From positions 53,115 through 117,114 of the forward strand of contig MCFG01000216.1 in assembly GCA_002104895.1 (NCBI GenBank): DNA of 64,000 nucleotides. Direction: 5' to 3'. The position numbers and the translations under genes were made by a program. Source of the DNA: Anaeromyces robustus. Its lineage: Eukaryota; Neocallimastigomycota; Neocallimastigomycetes; Neocallimastigales; Neocallimastigaceae. Below the pieces are notes generated by a model. It was given only the letters and a program-made list of their open reading frames with translations. It was not told the DNA's origin and made no database searches. This document shows, in pieces, positions 24,819-35,470 of the stretch (the first letter of the stretch is position 1; every line of letters starts with the position of its first letter).

Positions 24819-27800
24819 CTAGTGAATTTCTCACTAAGTTCGTTACACAGATAATTTCATTTTTATTATTATATTTGCGAAAAATACAAGAGTCAGATTT
24901 AAGTTGAATGAAATTAATGTCAATTAAGAAAGTAGAGATTGTTTCGAACCATTGTCTTCCGGATTGTCTTAACCCATACAAGGCTTTATTAAGTTTCCAA
25001 TATCCTTTGTTATAATTGGCATCACCTGGTGGAATTTTAACAAAAATAGTTTTATCTAAGTTGGCGTTTAAATAAGCAGCTTTAATATCTAGTTGGAAAA
25101 CATTCCAACACATTTTAGCAGCAATAGCAATTAACAATTTTAAGCTGTCAGAATTAAGGGTAGGTGAATAGGTTAGGTCAAAGTCGATTCCGAATTCTTG
25201 TGTAAATCCCCTAGCAACGAGTCTAGCCTTGAACTTAACGATTTGGTTATTTTCATCTCTTTTAATGGAAAATACCCATTTTGTTGAAATAATTTTCCTT
25301 CCCTTGGGAATTTTTCTGACAAAAGTCACTACATTGTTGTTGTATAAATTATCTAATTCGTCTGATATGGATTTGATCCATTTTTCGCTATTTTCGCTGT
25401 TAATAGCCTGTTTAAAGCTGAATGGGATATCAGATGAGATTGAGTTAATATGGTGAAAAGAAGAATTTTGAATAATTGAATAAATTTTATTATTATCAGT
25501 TTGATTATCTAAATTATTATCTTTATTTGGGATTTCTTTGTTGTTTGTTTGATTTCTTGGTTCAGTGTTGATTGGATTTGAATCGAAACAGTTATTTTTA
25601 ATTATATTTGAATCAATATTGTGATGGTCATTTTCGTATTTAAATGAGTATTCTCCGGGAGTATTTTCAAGAAATTTTGCCTCTCTAACTAGGTGAAGAT
25701 TTTGGTTATTGATATCCATAATAATATAGCAATCTGTATTGAATTGAATACCCAAGAAAATCCCTTCTGCAGAATTGATATCGAATTTTGATTTTTTATT
25801 TTGGATGTTATTATAAAATGATTTACAACCGAAAACTTTGATTTTAGATAGATCGACTTTTTTGTTATAAAATATCTCGTTCGGAATTAGGTTTGATATG
25901 CTACTTCTGGGAGTAATATTGTATAGATGGTTGGCATAGATAATAGCGAAAGACCAGAAGTCTAAACTGAGTTTTGCCCAATATAACAGTGTCTTGACGG
26001 AGTTGACTATTGTCTGGTTGAATCTTTCGGCTATCCCATTATTTTCTGGATTGTAGGGTGGAGAGAATATTTTCTTGATCCCATTTCTCCTACAATACTT
26101 CTTGATTTTTGAGTTGTTGAACTCTCTACCATTGTCGCTTTTGAAAAATTTCACTTTATTGTTGTAGTGGTTATCTAAGTACTTGAGAAAATATAAAATA
26201 GTATTAGTGGCTTCTGATTTTTCCTTTAATAAAAAGACCCATGATTTTCTGCTAAACTCATCAATAAATGTAATGATATATTTCATTCCATCTATTGAGG
26301 CTGGTTTAATTGGTCCCATGATATCTGAGTGAATGGTTTCTAGGACTCTAGATGCCTTCGGGGTGGTTTTGTTATGTGGATGTCTCTTCATTTTGGAGAT
26401 ATCACATTCCTTGCAATTTGTTTCTTTATCTTCATGTAATTCTAGGTAATTATTGATATCCTTAAAATAGAAATGTCCTAATCGGTTGTGCCAGATCTTT
26501 AGGTTGTCACCGGTCTCTGTAGAATTAATGTTGGAGTTTGAACTAGTGAGTTTTATTCTGGCTATATTGTAATTGTCTGGTACAATTTGGGCAATGATGG
26601 TGTTATTTTCATTGGTTAAATTTAGGTAAGTCTTATTGTTGACACTTTTAATATTTGAAAATATGCCCATTTTTGCCAGTTTAATACCGCTGATTAAGTT
26701 TTTGTTAATGTCCTTTGAGTAGAGGACTTTATCCAGGACTATCTCGTAACCGTTAATTTTCCCACGAAATGTACCATAACCTTCAAAGACGCAGGTAGAA
26801 TTGTTGGCACAACTCATAGTGATTTTTTCTTCCTTAAAATTTTCTAAAAGGCCCCTCTCGTTGGTGATATGTTCACTTGCACCAGTATCGAAGGTCCAGG
26901 TTGACTCATTTTGGTCACGTGATATTTTAGAAAATAAATTTGACAAAACTTCTTCGTTTTGATCGGGAGACACGTTTTCTACTGGTTTGGAACCATCTTC
27001 AAAATTCACGTGATAATTTTTTGATTGGTTATCGTTAATGTCTACAGTACATAAATCTATGTTGTGTTCATCTTCTTTATTTTGGTCATGTGATCCATAC
27101 TCAATATTTCCAATGGGTTCTCCAAACATTTCTTTTATTTCTTCATAACAAGGCGTGAATTCTCTTCTGTTGCTTGGTTCAATGTTGTATGTTCCACGTT
27201 TGTAGTGGTTTGTTTCCTTCTTATTGTCGTTTTTATGTTTCTTGTAGTGGTTGCTAAATTTTGAACGGTGATTAGGTCTGTTGGTTCCGCGTGGATTAAA
27301 GTAACAATCCTTTGCAATATGGCCTTTATTAAAACAGATAATGCAGTATTTGTCGTTTTTATTTAAATTCCTATCATTTGTTTGTTTTTTGTTTTTACCG
27401 GTTTCCACGTTGTCTATGTCCATTGGGTCATAGCAATCCTTGAAATCCGGAGTGTTTGTATTTTGGCTATAATTTGAAGAGGAAGGTCTTCTGCTTCGGC
27501 TTTGGTTAGTTCCTCTGTCAAACTTGTACATATAAATCATGTATTTATTTTTAATTTCTTTATAAAAATCTTCCACAGTTAATTCTGAGCTGAAATTAAC
27601 CCTTTGTTGTAATGATGCTGGTAAAGCATCATACATGATACTTAATTTCTCCATATCGGAAGGGTTCATCAAGGAATTGCTCAGAAGTCGAAAAAGTTCT
27701 TTGATTTCATTGATCACATCCATTGTTTCTTGGATGTGTTTTGCGCGGATGCTATATAATCTGTTCATCCACATACCATGAAAGGCAGATTCGTCTCTTT

Positions 27801-28119
27801 GGTAAAGAGCCTTAAGTTTATCCATTTTACTTTTAGCACATGGGCAGTCTTTAATGTACATCTTTACCATGTCAGAGACATTTGAGAATATGACAGTACA
27901 TGCGGCGGCGTCGTTTGCGATAGTATCTTGGTTTCTTGCAACTTCTTCCTTGGTTAGTTTACTACCCCTTTCCGGAGTGATCATTAGCTCATTTAATTCA
28001 TATTTAATATACTTATGAAGTTTTTTGGACTTAAGATAGTCTTCAATAGTAGCAAACCATATTGGAAAGTTGGTGGCTCCTTGTAACTTTTCTTTTTCAG
28101 AAAGACGAAATTCGGACAT
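24784..28119 (-). CDS. Copia gag-pol, N-terminal part (Gag, protease, integrase, start of RT)
   Basis: A 1111-residue frame. The Gag-like N-terminus (MSEFRLSEKEKLQGATNFP) is followed by a CCHC zinc knuckle CIICFNKGHIAKDC near residue 262, protease DTGASEH near 415, an integrase zinc-binding region (HNRLGHF...CKECD), and an integrase core (SDIMGP, FIDEFSR, SDNGREF, NGIAERFNQ). Reverse transcriptase begins near 965 (KWVFSIKRDE, ARLVARGFTQ, QLDIKAAYLNA, ALYGLRQSGRQW). The frame runs out inside the insertion at its 3' end. Part of a fossil element. The product would act in cytoplasmic virus-like particles by family knowledge. Confidence 0.9.
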   Translation of the reverse strand: MSEFRLSEKEKLQGATNFPIWFATIEDYLKSKKLHKYIKYELNELMITPERGSKLTKEEVARNQDTIANDAAACTVIFSNVSDMVKMYIKDCPCAKSKMDKLKALYQRDESAFHGMWMNRLYSIRAKHIQETMDVINEIKELFRLLSNSLMNPSDMEKLSIMYDALPASLQQRVNFSSELTVEDFYKEIKNKYMIYMYKFDRGTNQSRSRRPSSSNYSQNTNTPDFKDCYDPMDIDNVETGKNKKQTNDRNLNKNDKYCIICFNKGHIAKDCYFNPRGTNRPNHRSKFSNHYKKHKNDNKKETNHYKRGTYNIEPSNRREFTPCYEEIKEMFGEPIGNIEYGSHDQNKEDEHNIDLCTVDINDNQSKNYHVNFEDGSKPVENVSPDQNEEVLSNLFSKISRDQNESTWTFDTGASEHITNERGLLENFKEEKITMSCANNSTCVFEGYGTFRGKINGYEIVLDKVLYSKDINKNLISGIKLAKMGIFSNIKSVNNKTYLNLTNENNTIIAQIVPDNYNIARIKLTSSNSNINSTETGDNLKIWHNRLGHFYFKDINNYLELHEDKETNCKECDISKMKRHPHNKTTPKASRVLETIHSDIMGPIKPASIDGMKYIITFIDEFSRKSWVFLLKEKSEATNTILYFLKYLDNHYNNKVKFFKSDNGREFNNSKIKKYCRRNGIKKIFSPPYNPENNGIAERFNQTIVNSVKTLLYWAKLSLDFWSFAIIYANHLYNITPRSSISNLIPNEIFYNKKVDLSKIKVFGCKSFYNNIQNKKSKFDINSAEGIFLGIQFNTDCYIIMDINNQNLHLVREAKFLENTPGEYSFKYENDHHNIDSNIIKNNCFDSNPINTEPRNQTNNKEIPNKDNNLDNQTDNNKIYSIIQNSSFHHINSISSDIPFSFKQAINSENSEKWIKSISDELDNLYNNNVVTFVRKIPKGRKIISTKWVFSIKRDENNQIVKFKARLVARGFTQEFGIDFDLTYSPTLNSDSLKLLIAIAAKMCWNVFQLDIKAAYLNANLDKTIFVKIPPGDANYNKGYWKLNKALYGLRQSGRQWFETISTFLIDINFIQLKSDSCIFRKYNNKNEIICVTNLVRNSLGCCSISIIKIK

Positions 28120-28164
28120 GTCAATTGTTTTAAAGTGATTACTAGTAATTTGAAAATGCTCAGA

Positions 28165-28179
28165 ATGAGACTCTTAATC
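28165..28179 (-). promoter_or_regulatory. Copia primer binding site matching a tRNA-Lys(CUU) anticodon arm
   Basis: Directly abutting the 5' LTR on the minus strand is gattaagagtctcat. Its complement, atgagactcttaatc, equals the anticodon stem and loop of the typical eukaryotic tRNA-Lys(CUU). There is no TGG (complement of CCA) at the junction. The primer would therefore be an internally cleaved half-tRNA, as known for Drosophila copia with initiator tRNA-Met. The same site occurs at 56,410-56,424. Confidence 0.8.
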
Positions 28180-28377
28180 TGTTATGTTTTATTAAAAGTT
28201 TATTTATTAAAAATAATAAAAAGGTAATTACAATGAATAAAATGTATCAAGCCATAAAGTATTTATACAAAAATTTGTGGCTAATATGTATTATTAATAT
28301 ACATTTACATGAATATTCTTAGAATGTAAATTACTAATGTATTACTAATTAAAAATAAACTATTACTAATGTTAACA
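28180..28377 (-). repeat. Copia 5' LTR
   Basis: 198 bp, identical by reading to 23,052-23,249. Followed by attat, the target duplication. Confidence 0.93.
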
Positions 28378-28496
28378 ATTATTATTATTATTAATCATAA
28401 ATTAACGAATAATTTTTTATTTTATTATTATATATTATATATTATATATTAAATATATTGTGGCGCATTATTTACTAATAATTTTAAATTTATGTT

Positions 28497-28558
28497 TAAT
28501 TTACTTCAAATAATAATAATAATAATATATTATTATTATTATTATTTGAAGTAAATTA
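28497..28558. repeat. 62-bp perfect palindrome at the truncated 5' end of the ankyrin gene
   Basis: The arms 28,497-28,527 and 28,528-28,558 are perfect reverse complements (taatttacttcaaa, then TAA repeats, and the mirror). The right arm runs into the first codons of the ankyrin frame (KLLIEYA), so coding sequence has been copied in inverted orientation at the gene's broken end. This is a foldback breakpoint rather than a transposon end. Confidence 0.85.
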
Positions 28559-29848
28559 CTCATTGAATATGCTAATGAACATAATATTATTTTGAAAGTA
28601 AATGAAAAAAATAAAAATGGATTTTATCCACTTTTAAATTTTATTGCTGATAATAACATAAAAATGGTTAAATTACTCATTGAGTATGCTAATGAACATA
28701 ATATTATTTTGGAAGTAAATGAAAAAAATGATAATGGATGGTATTCATTTTTAATGGCAGTTCGTACATTTAATGTAGAAATGGTTCAATTACTCATCGA
28801 ATATGCTAATGAACATAATATTATTTTGGAAATTAATTCAAAATGTAAAAATGGAAAATATCCACTTTTAGATATTTTTTATTCAAATAATGTAAAATTA
28901 GTTAAATTAGTCTTTGATTATGCTAATGAGCATAATATTATTTTAGAAGTAAATAAAATAGGCAAACGTGGATGGTATCCACTTTTAAATACCACTTATG
29001 TAAACAATATAAAAATGGTTCAATTACTCGTTGATTATGCTAATGAACATAATATTATTTTGGAAATGAATGCAAAAAATGAAGATGGTCATTATCCACT
29101 TTTAATCGCTTTTCAAAATAATAATATTGAAATAATTGAATATCTTATTAATTATTCAATTAAGAAAAATATAATTTTAAATATAAATGAAAAAGATAAC
29201 AATGGATGGTATCCATTTTTATGGGCAACTATAAACAACAATATTGAGGAAATAAAATTACTTATGGATTATTCCAAAAAACATAATATAAAATTAGAAT
29301 TAAATGAAAAGAATAAGTATCATTTATATCCTTATCAGTGTACAAATCTTAAAAAGAATGATGAAATCATTAATTTAATCAAAACATATGCTAATGAAAA
29401 TGATATTCCATTCATCGTAGATAAAAACGAGGAAATCGAATTAGAATTAGAACCATTTAATTATGTAATTGGAAAAAATAATATCGAATATACTAAATTA
29501 ATTATTGATTACGCTAATGAAAAGCATATTATTTTAGATATAAATAAAAAAGAATATTATAAATCATATACATTATTTCCATTATTACAAGCAATACTTT
29601 TTAATAATGTTGAAATGGTTAATTTAATTCTAAATTATGCCAGTAAATGTAATGAAAAATTAATTTTAGATGAAAAGGATTTAGAAAATGATTTTTTAAG
29701 ATTTAATGGTAATATAAAAAGTATATCAGAAATTGATAATGATATTATAAAGCAATTATACCTGAATAGAAACAATAATAAAATTTTGATAACATTTAGT
29801 GAAAAAAGTAATTTAATTAAAAGATTTGATGAAATATCTGAATTGTAA
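28550..29848 (+). CDS. Ankyrin-repeat protein, 5'-truncated
   Basis: The frame is open from 28,550 with no ATG until 28,664, yet the repeat pattern starts at the first codons (KLLIEYANEHNIIL), so the N-terminus is missing. Seven or more repeats of 38-40 residues follow, with the signature NGWYPLL...NNIKMVQLLIDYANEHNIILEVNEKN. The later repeats are degenerate, then a non-repeat C-terminus ends in EISEL. Ankyrin repeats mediate protein binding; no partner can be named. The missing start coincides exactly with the palindrome at 28,497-28,558, and the Copia element ends 120 bp further upstream. The gene is probably a non-expressed fragment, or starts at Met 28,664 (394 residues). The coding frame itself is otherwise intact. 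Confidence 0.75.
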   Translation, partial: SKLLIEYANEHNIILKVNEKNKNGFYPLLNFIADNNIKMVKLLIEYANEHNIILEVNEKNDNGWYSFLMAVRTFNVEMVQLLIEYANEHNIILEINSKCKNGKYPLLDIFYSNNVKLVKLVFDYANEHNIILEVNKIGKRGWYPLLNTTYVNNIKMVQLLVDYANEHNIILEMNAKNEDGHYPLLIAFQNNNIEIIEYLINYSIKKNIILNINEKDNNGWYPFLWATINNNIEEIKLLMDYSKKHNIKLELNEKNKYHLYPYQCTNLKKNDEIINLIKTYANENDIPFIVDKNEEIELELEPFNYVIGKNNIEYTKLIIDYANEKHIILDINKKEYYKSYTLFPLLQAILFNNVEMVNLILNYASKCNEKLILDEKDLENDFLRFNGNIKSISEIDNDIIKQLYLNRNNNKILITFSEKSNLIKRFDEISEL

Positions 29849-29852
29849 GGTT

Positions 29853-30234
<382 letters not shown>

Positions 30235-30249
30235 GGGATGTTTTAAAAA

Positions 30250-31059
30250 AAAACAAATATATTGAAATTAAATAATAAAGATATTAACGATTTTGAGGTG
30301 ATACATGCTAACATAAGAATTAATAACCTTTTAACTTGTAAAGGACTTAAGGTAAAGCAAATCTATATAGAAAAACTGGTTACAGTTGCTAATAGATTAT
30401 ATTATGGCAATCAAATCCCATCACATATCAATAAAGCTTTTTAAACTAAAAAATTTGGATCATCCTATAGTTATCCATTTGAAAGAATTCATTGGAAGAA
30501 TTAATGAAGGTCTAGATAATCTTAGAAAAACTTGTTGGTATTTATATTTATTACTATTGTAATGCTCCACATTCTTCAAATGGTCTTCATCTTTCTGTTG
30601 AAAATGTCAATACAAAAAAATGTGATCACCAGAAATTTTTTGAAGTGATTAAAAGAAATTACATTGATTATCATTTCACGGAAGAACTACTAGATAAAAA
30701 TGTTTTAAAAAGGGAAGGTCATATTGAAGAACATATGGATGGTGCAATTGTTGATAATGGCTATACCATTGAAATATATCAAAAGAATTGTAGTGACAGC
30801 TCTACAGCAAGGAGTATTTTATGTTATTCCATCTAAAGATAACCTCTTCTTTAATAAGTTTGCTGGTAAATTACTTACCGATTGTTTAAACATTACTCTT
30901 TCTTTAGATGAAAAAGTTGAATGGGATATTAAAAATGGTATTTCTACTGGTATATTAAAACATCAAATTATATCTGTTCAAACTACAGATGTTGATTCTA
31001 TGGGTTCTTTACCAGCTGATGTTAAAAGCAATATTAAATATAAAGTCATAACTTGTTGA
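30250..31059 (+). pseudogene. Decayed coding region of unknown family
   Basis: Coding-like composition in shifting frames. First is INDFEVIHANIRINNLLTC (30,262-30,444). Next comes LDHPIVIHLKEFIGRINEG (about 30,455-30,510), then NAPHSSNGLHLSVENVNTKK and KFFEVIKRNYIDYHFTEELL up to 30,836. The last is VTALQQGVFYVIPSKDN through DVKSNIKYKVITC, ending at 31,059. The frames overlap or abut, as expected of one gene with at least two or three indels and stops. I do not recognise the family. The 3' end (from 31,046) is also found at 22,894. Confidence 0.6.
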
Positions 31060-31138
31060 AGCACAGATATTATCTTAACAATAACTAAAGAAAAAAATAT
31101 TTTTAATATTTTATACTTCTTTAATGTCTCATTTTATA
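31046..31138. repeat. ~100-bp dispersed block, copy 2
   Basis: Second copy of the block at 22,894-22,996, in the same orientation. It begins within the last codons of the decayed coding region and continues into its 3' flank. The two copies bracket the Copia element, ankyrin fragment and microsatellite. Confidence 0.75.
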
Positions 31139-31140
31139 TA

Positions 31141-34100
31141 AATTAAAATATCATTAATAATAATAAATTGAAAAAAAAATATATATATATATAATAATAA
31201 TAATAATAATATAAAGAATAAAATATTGTACATATTATTTATAACTGGAAGAGATGGATAATTAATAATAACTACATTTATTTAATTTATATAATATTTA
31301 TTGTATATAAATAATATTTTTATATATTATTTATTTATTGTATACAAAAATGTTTTTATATATTATTTTGACATTTATTGTATACAAAATAGTTTATTAT
31401 TGTATATTAAATACATAAAATAATGTTTTATTTAAAATCTTTTTTAAAATAAAATGTTGAATTTTATATTAAATCTTGGATATTTAATATAAAAATATAT
31501 CTACAATTATTTAATATAAATATAATTTAAATAATTAACCATATATTAATTTGTTTTAAAATTTTATTATTTAATAAATGTTATATAATTTTATAATATA
31601 TAAAATTTATCATTATTTATTTGTATTATTAAATACGGCATGTTAATTAAATTTTTTGATACGTTAATAAAATGTTTATTATGTTACACTAAACTGTTAT
31701 ATATTAAATATATAATTGTAATAATAATATAATTCTGTATATGAATGATTTGCTATTTTATATAAATTTAAAAAAAATAATATTATAAAATATTTGTTTA
31801 TAATAACTTTTTTTTTTTTTTTTTTTTTTTAATTTTTTTTTATTTTTTGTTGTTGTAACTTATTTCTTTTCTTTTTTCTTTTCTTTTTTTTTTATTGACC
31901 ATTGTGAATCATTTTTACAATATTATTAAATGATTAATTATTTTCGTATAAATCATTATTATATTAAATTATGTCAATATATATTAAATTATGTCAATAT
32001 TATTTTATATTAACTATAATATTAATTAAGGATTGAGATAAAATGAAACAAAACAAAAAAAGTATATAAAAAAATGTTCCAAAATAATTAGATAATAATA
32101 AATATAATAAAATATTAATATAATAAAGAAAAATATTTTGACATTAAATATTCATTAGAATTAGTTAACATTTCTTTTTAATTAATTAATGATGATATTA
32201 ATATATTTATAATGATAATTAATATTTACTTATTAAATTTGTTGTATAATTGTACTTTTATTTATATATTTTAATAGAAGGGTTTTAAATATTTTATATA
32301 TAAAAAAGTATTTTAAATATAAATAATGGAAAAAATAAATAAAAAAGATTTTTATTTTATTTTTTCCATTATATTATACTTATTTTATTTTAATTAACTT
32401 TAATACTTATAATTATTATATAATATTATAATTTTTTTTATTTTTTTATGATTTCATAATTAATAACTTTTTTTTTATTTAATTTTTTTTTTATTTAATA
32501 ATTAATAACTTTTTTTTAACTTAATTTTTATGATTATTATTTTTTTAATTTAAAATTTAATTAATTTATATTAAAAATATATATTAAAAATAATAAATTT
32601 TTATGATTTTTATATATATATAAAATATTTAATAATACATTAATTTTATGATATTAATTTATTCTTTGATTTAATTGGAGGAAAATTTTAATAATTTCTT
32701 GTGTATAGAAACTGTTAAAAAAAAATATTAAAAAATTTCTTGTGTATACAAACTGTTAAAAAATAAATATATATTAATATTTAAATGAAACTTTTATTAA
32801 GTTTCATTTTAATATTGATATCTTTTTTAAATACCTCTTTTAAAAATGTTTAACTTTAAACAATTACAAAATGTTAACAGAAAAAAAAAAAAAAAGAAAA
32901 AAAGAATAAACTGTTTTTTTATTTTTTCAATGAAATAAAAATATGAAATAATAAAAAGTTAAAAAAAAGTTAATTTTTTTGTGACAAGATTTATAATAGT
33001 ATTTTTACTACATTTTAAAAATTAGTAATAAAATATATATTATTAATATATATTACAAATATGATAAATGTAATTTTACTTCTTACATATTGTCATAAAA
33101 TAAAACAATTTAATTATTATTGAATTTTTAAAATTAAATTTTTTTTATCTATTTATTAAAATGAAAAAATGTTTTTTTTAATAAATTAATATCGTTATTT
33201 AATTTTAAAATAAAGTTTTTTTTATATTAATTATTATTATTTAAAAAATTTTTTTTTCATGTTTATATTTAATTAAATAAAAATATTTAATTACATGAAT
33301 AAACATAGTAAATAATAATATATGTTTTTTTTTTTTTTTTTTTTCTATTTTATTTTACTATAACGTTATTCTAATGTTGTGACTGTCATTTGAAGAAAAT
33401 ATTTTTAAATAATCCACCCTCTTAAAAGTCCACCCCATTGAAATGCGGCATATATATATAATGATTTATCTGCTGTATTACATTCAAATTATTACTATTC
33501 AAATATAATAAAATATTATATATATAATATATTATATATTATATTAATAATATGTATTTTAAATTGATGATAAATATATTAGAATGTATTTAAATATTAA
33601 AATAGTTCGATATCATACCATTTTTTTTACAAATATAATATTATCATAATATACTTAATAGTACAATAGTAAATCTTCATATATTACTTTACATTGAATT
33701 TATATTGTTTTGTATTTCATATTATTTTATTTTAATTGAAGAAAATAAATTAATATATTAATTTGTGAAACATAAATTTATTAATTTTTATAAAGATTAA
33801 TAAAAACAAAAATGATATTATTAGTATTATAATATTTTGTATTATTAAATTAATAATATAAAATAAAAATATTTTCTTCTTTTTTTTTTTTTTTCTCTAA
33901 ATATTAATTTATTAATTATTTTTTCGAAGTACCTTTTTTTTAATAGTTTTAATCTTAATTTAATAGATAAACTTAATTTTTAATCTAACTATTTATTTTG
34001 TTTTTATTAAATCAAAAAAACGGAATAAATATTTAAAAATTAAGTTAAAATTATTGTATATAAAAAAATACAAAAAATTAATAAAATTTAAAATTTAAAA

Positions 34101-34148
34101 TTAAAAATTAAAAATTAATAATAATATAAACAAAAATAAAATATCAAA
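31141..34148. other. Intergenic DNA upstream of GH114 copy 2
   Basis: AT-rich non-coding sequence. A local island of higher GC, ccaccctcttaaaagtccac, lies at 33,415-33,434, followed by gaaatgcggcatatatata. The last 200 bp (33,950-34,070) closely match the upstream region of GH114 copy 3. Small duplications occur, for example 'ttcttgtgtata-aaactgtt' twice at about 32,697 and 32,738. No gene was seen. Confidence 0.6.
33950..34065 (+). promoter_or_regulatory. Conserved upstream block of GH114 copies 2 and 3
   Basis: This stretch and 38,640-38,755 share the same ordered words: cttaatttttaat, ttattttgttttt, a short A run with cg, then aataa.tatttaaa, aaaattaagtt and ttgtatata. Each lies about 85-160 bp upstream of its ATG. 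Conserved spacing against an otherwise fast-changing AT background suggests a shared promoter inherited through gene duplication. Function is inferred. Confidence 0.5.
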
Positions 34149-35470
34149 ATGAAATTTTTATTACCAGTTACTATTATTGCTTCCTTATTCCTTTCTAATG
34201 TTGAAGCTAGATGGAAGCCAACTCCATTAACTACTTGGAATTATGTATTAGGACATGATGTTGTTATGTAAGTAATTAAAATTTATAAGTAAACATATAT
34301 AAATTAATTCATGTATTTCAAATTAGAATATTAAATTAAATAATATGATTAGCTTTATATATATTTATATTAAACTAATCATTATTATAAATTAAAAAAT
34401 TAAAATATATAATATGTTTAATTTGAAATTATTTGATAATATTGATATTAATAAGAAAATAATAAATTAATAACAAAATTATATATTATATATAATTAAT
34501 AATTAATTAAATTAGTAAAAATGAAAAAGCAACAGTTGTTGATATGGATGTTAGAAAAAGTAAACAAAAAATAGATGATTTACACAAAGCTGGTAAAAAA
34601 GTTATTTGTTACTTCTCTGCTGGTACTCTTGAAGATTTCCGTGACGATTATGACGACTTCAAAAACGTTAAAGGTTTAGTTCAAAATGCTTATGATGATT
34701 GGCCAGATGAATACTGGCTTGATTTCCGTGTTGAAGGTATTAAACCTTTAATTAAAAAACGTATGCAAATTGCTGTTGATAAAAAATGTGATGGTATTGA
34801 AGTTGATAATTTAGATGGTTATCAAATGGATGAAGTTAAAAGATGGAAAAAACCACTTACTGAAGAAGATACTATTAAATATGTAAAATGGTTAGGTAGT
34901 ACTGCTCATGAATTAGGTATCTCTATTGGTTTAAAGAATGTAGTCGGTATTATTGATAAAGTTAGTAGTTATTTTGATTTTGCTATTAATGAATCTTGTG
35001 TTAATTACAATGAATGTAAACGTTATAGTAACTTCCTTAAACAAGGTAAAGCCGTTTTTGGTGTTACATATAATGGTTTAGAAAAACATAAAAAGGCTTT
35101 ATGTAATAACTTAAATGGTGTTCCAATTAGTATGATTGTTAAAGAAGGTGATAGTTTAGTTCAAGAAGGTATTATTTTTGATGGTAAGAAGTATTGTGGT
35201 TCTAGTTTCAAGACTGGTCTTGAAACTACCGTAAAGACTACTACCACTGTCAAGAAAACTTCTACAAAAAAGACTACCAAGAAGACTACTAAAAAGACTA
35301 CTAAAAAGACTACCAAGAAGACTGCCCAAAAGACTACCAAGAAAACAACTAAAAAGACTACTAAAAAGACTACCAAAAAGACTACTAAAAGAACTACAAC
35401 CAATAAAAAGACCAACAGAAGAATAACTAGAGTTAAAGTTATTACCAAAGTTATTACCAAAAAGAAGTAA
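34149..35470 (+). CDS. GH114-type glycoside hydrolase, copy 2, with Lys/Thr-rich tail
   Basis: Two exons, 34,149-34,267 and 34,516-35,470, give 357 residues. The intron is 248 bp (GTAAGT...TTAG) and sits in the same codon context as in the other copies. The signal peptide is MKFLLPVTIIASLFLSNVEA, followed by RWKPTPLTTWNYVLG. The catalytic domain covers residues about 40-277, with ICYFSAGTLEDFRDDYDDF, EVDNLDGY (Asp near 137) and INESC. The substrate by family is alpha-1,4-linked galactosamine/N-acetylgalactosamine polymer, hydrolysed outside the cell. The 80-residue tail is a KKTT repeat, more basic than in copy 1, ending RVKVITKVITKKK. The same final TKVITK motif closes copy 3. The frame is intact and the gene looks functional. 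Confidence 0.9.

Larger units (their letters stand above)
23052..28377 (-). mobile_element. Ty1/Copia LTR retrotransposon, recent, interrupted by an insertion
   Basis: A 5.3-kb element oriented on the minus strand. It is bounded by 198-bp LTRs (TGTTA...TAACA) that read as identical, with a 5-bp target duplication attat outside each end (23,047-23,051 and 28,378-28,382). The purine-rich tract gaggcggaa abuts the 3' LTR (23,250-23,262 complement), and the primer site abuts the 5' LTR (28,165-28,179). The order of parts is Gag, protease, integrase, reverse transcriptase, RNase H, the Copia order. An insert of about 0.5 kb at 24,287-24,818 splits the reverse transcriptase, so this copy is broken. 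Identical LTRs indicate a very young insertion. It sits between GH114 copies 1 and 2. Confidence 0.92.
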
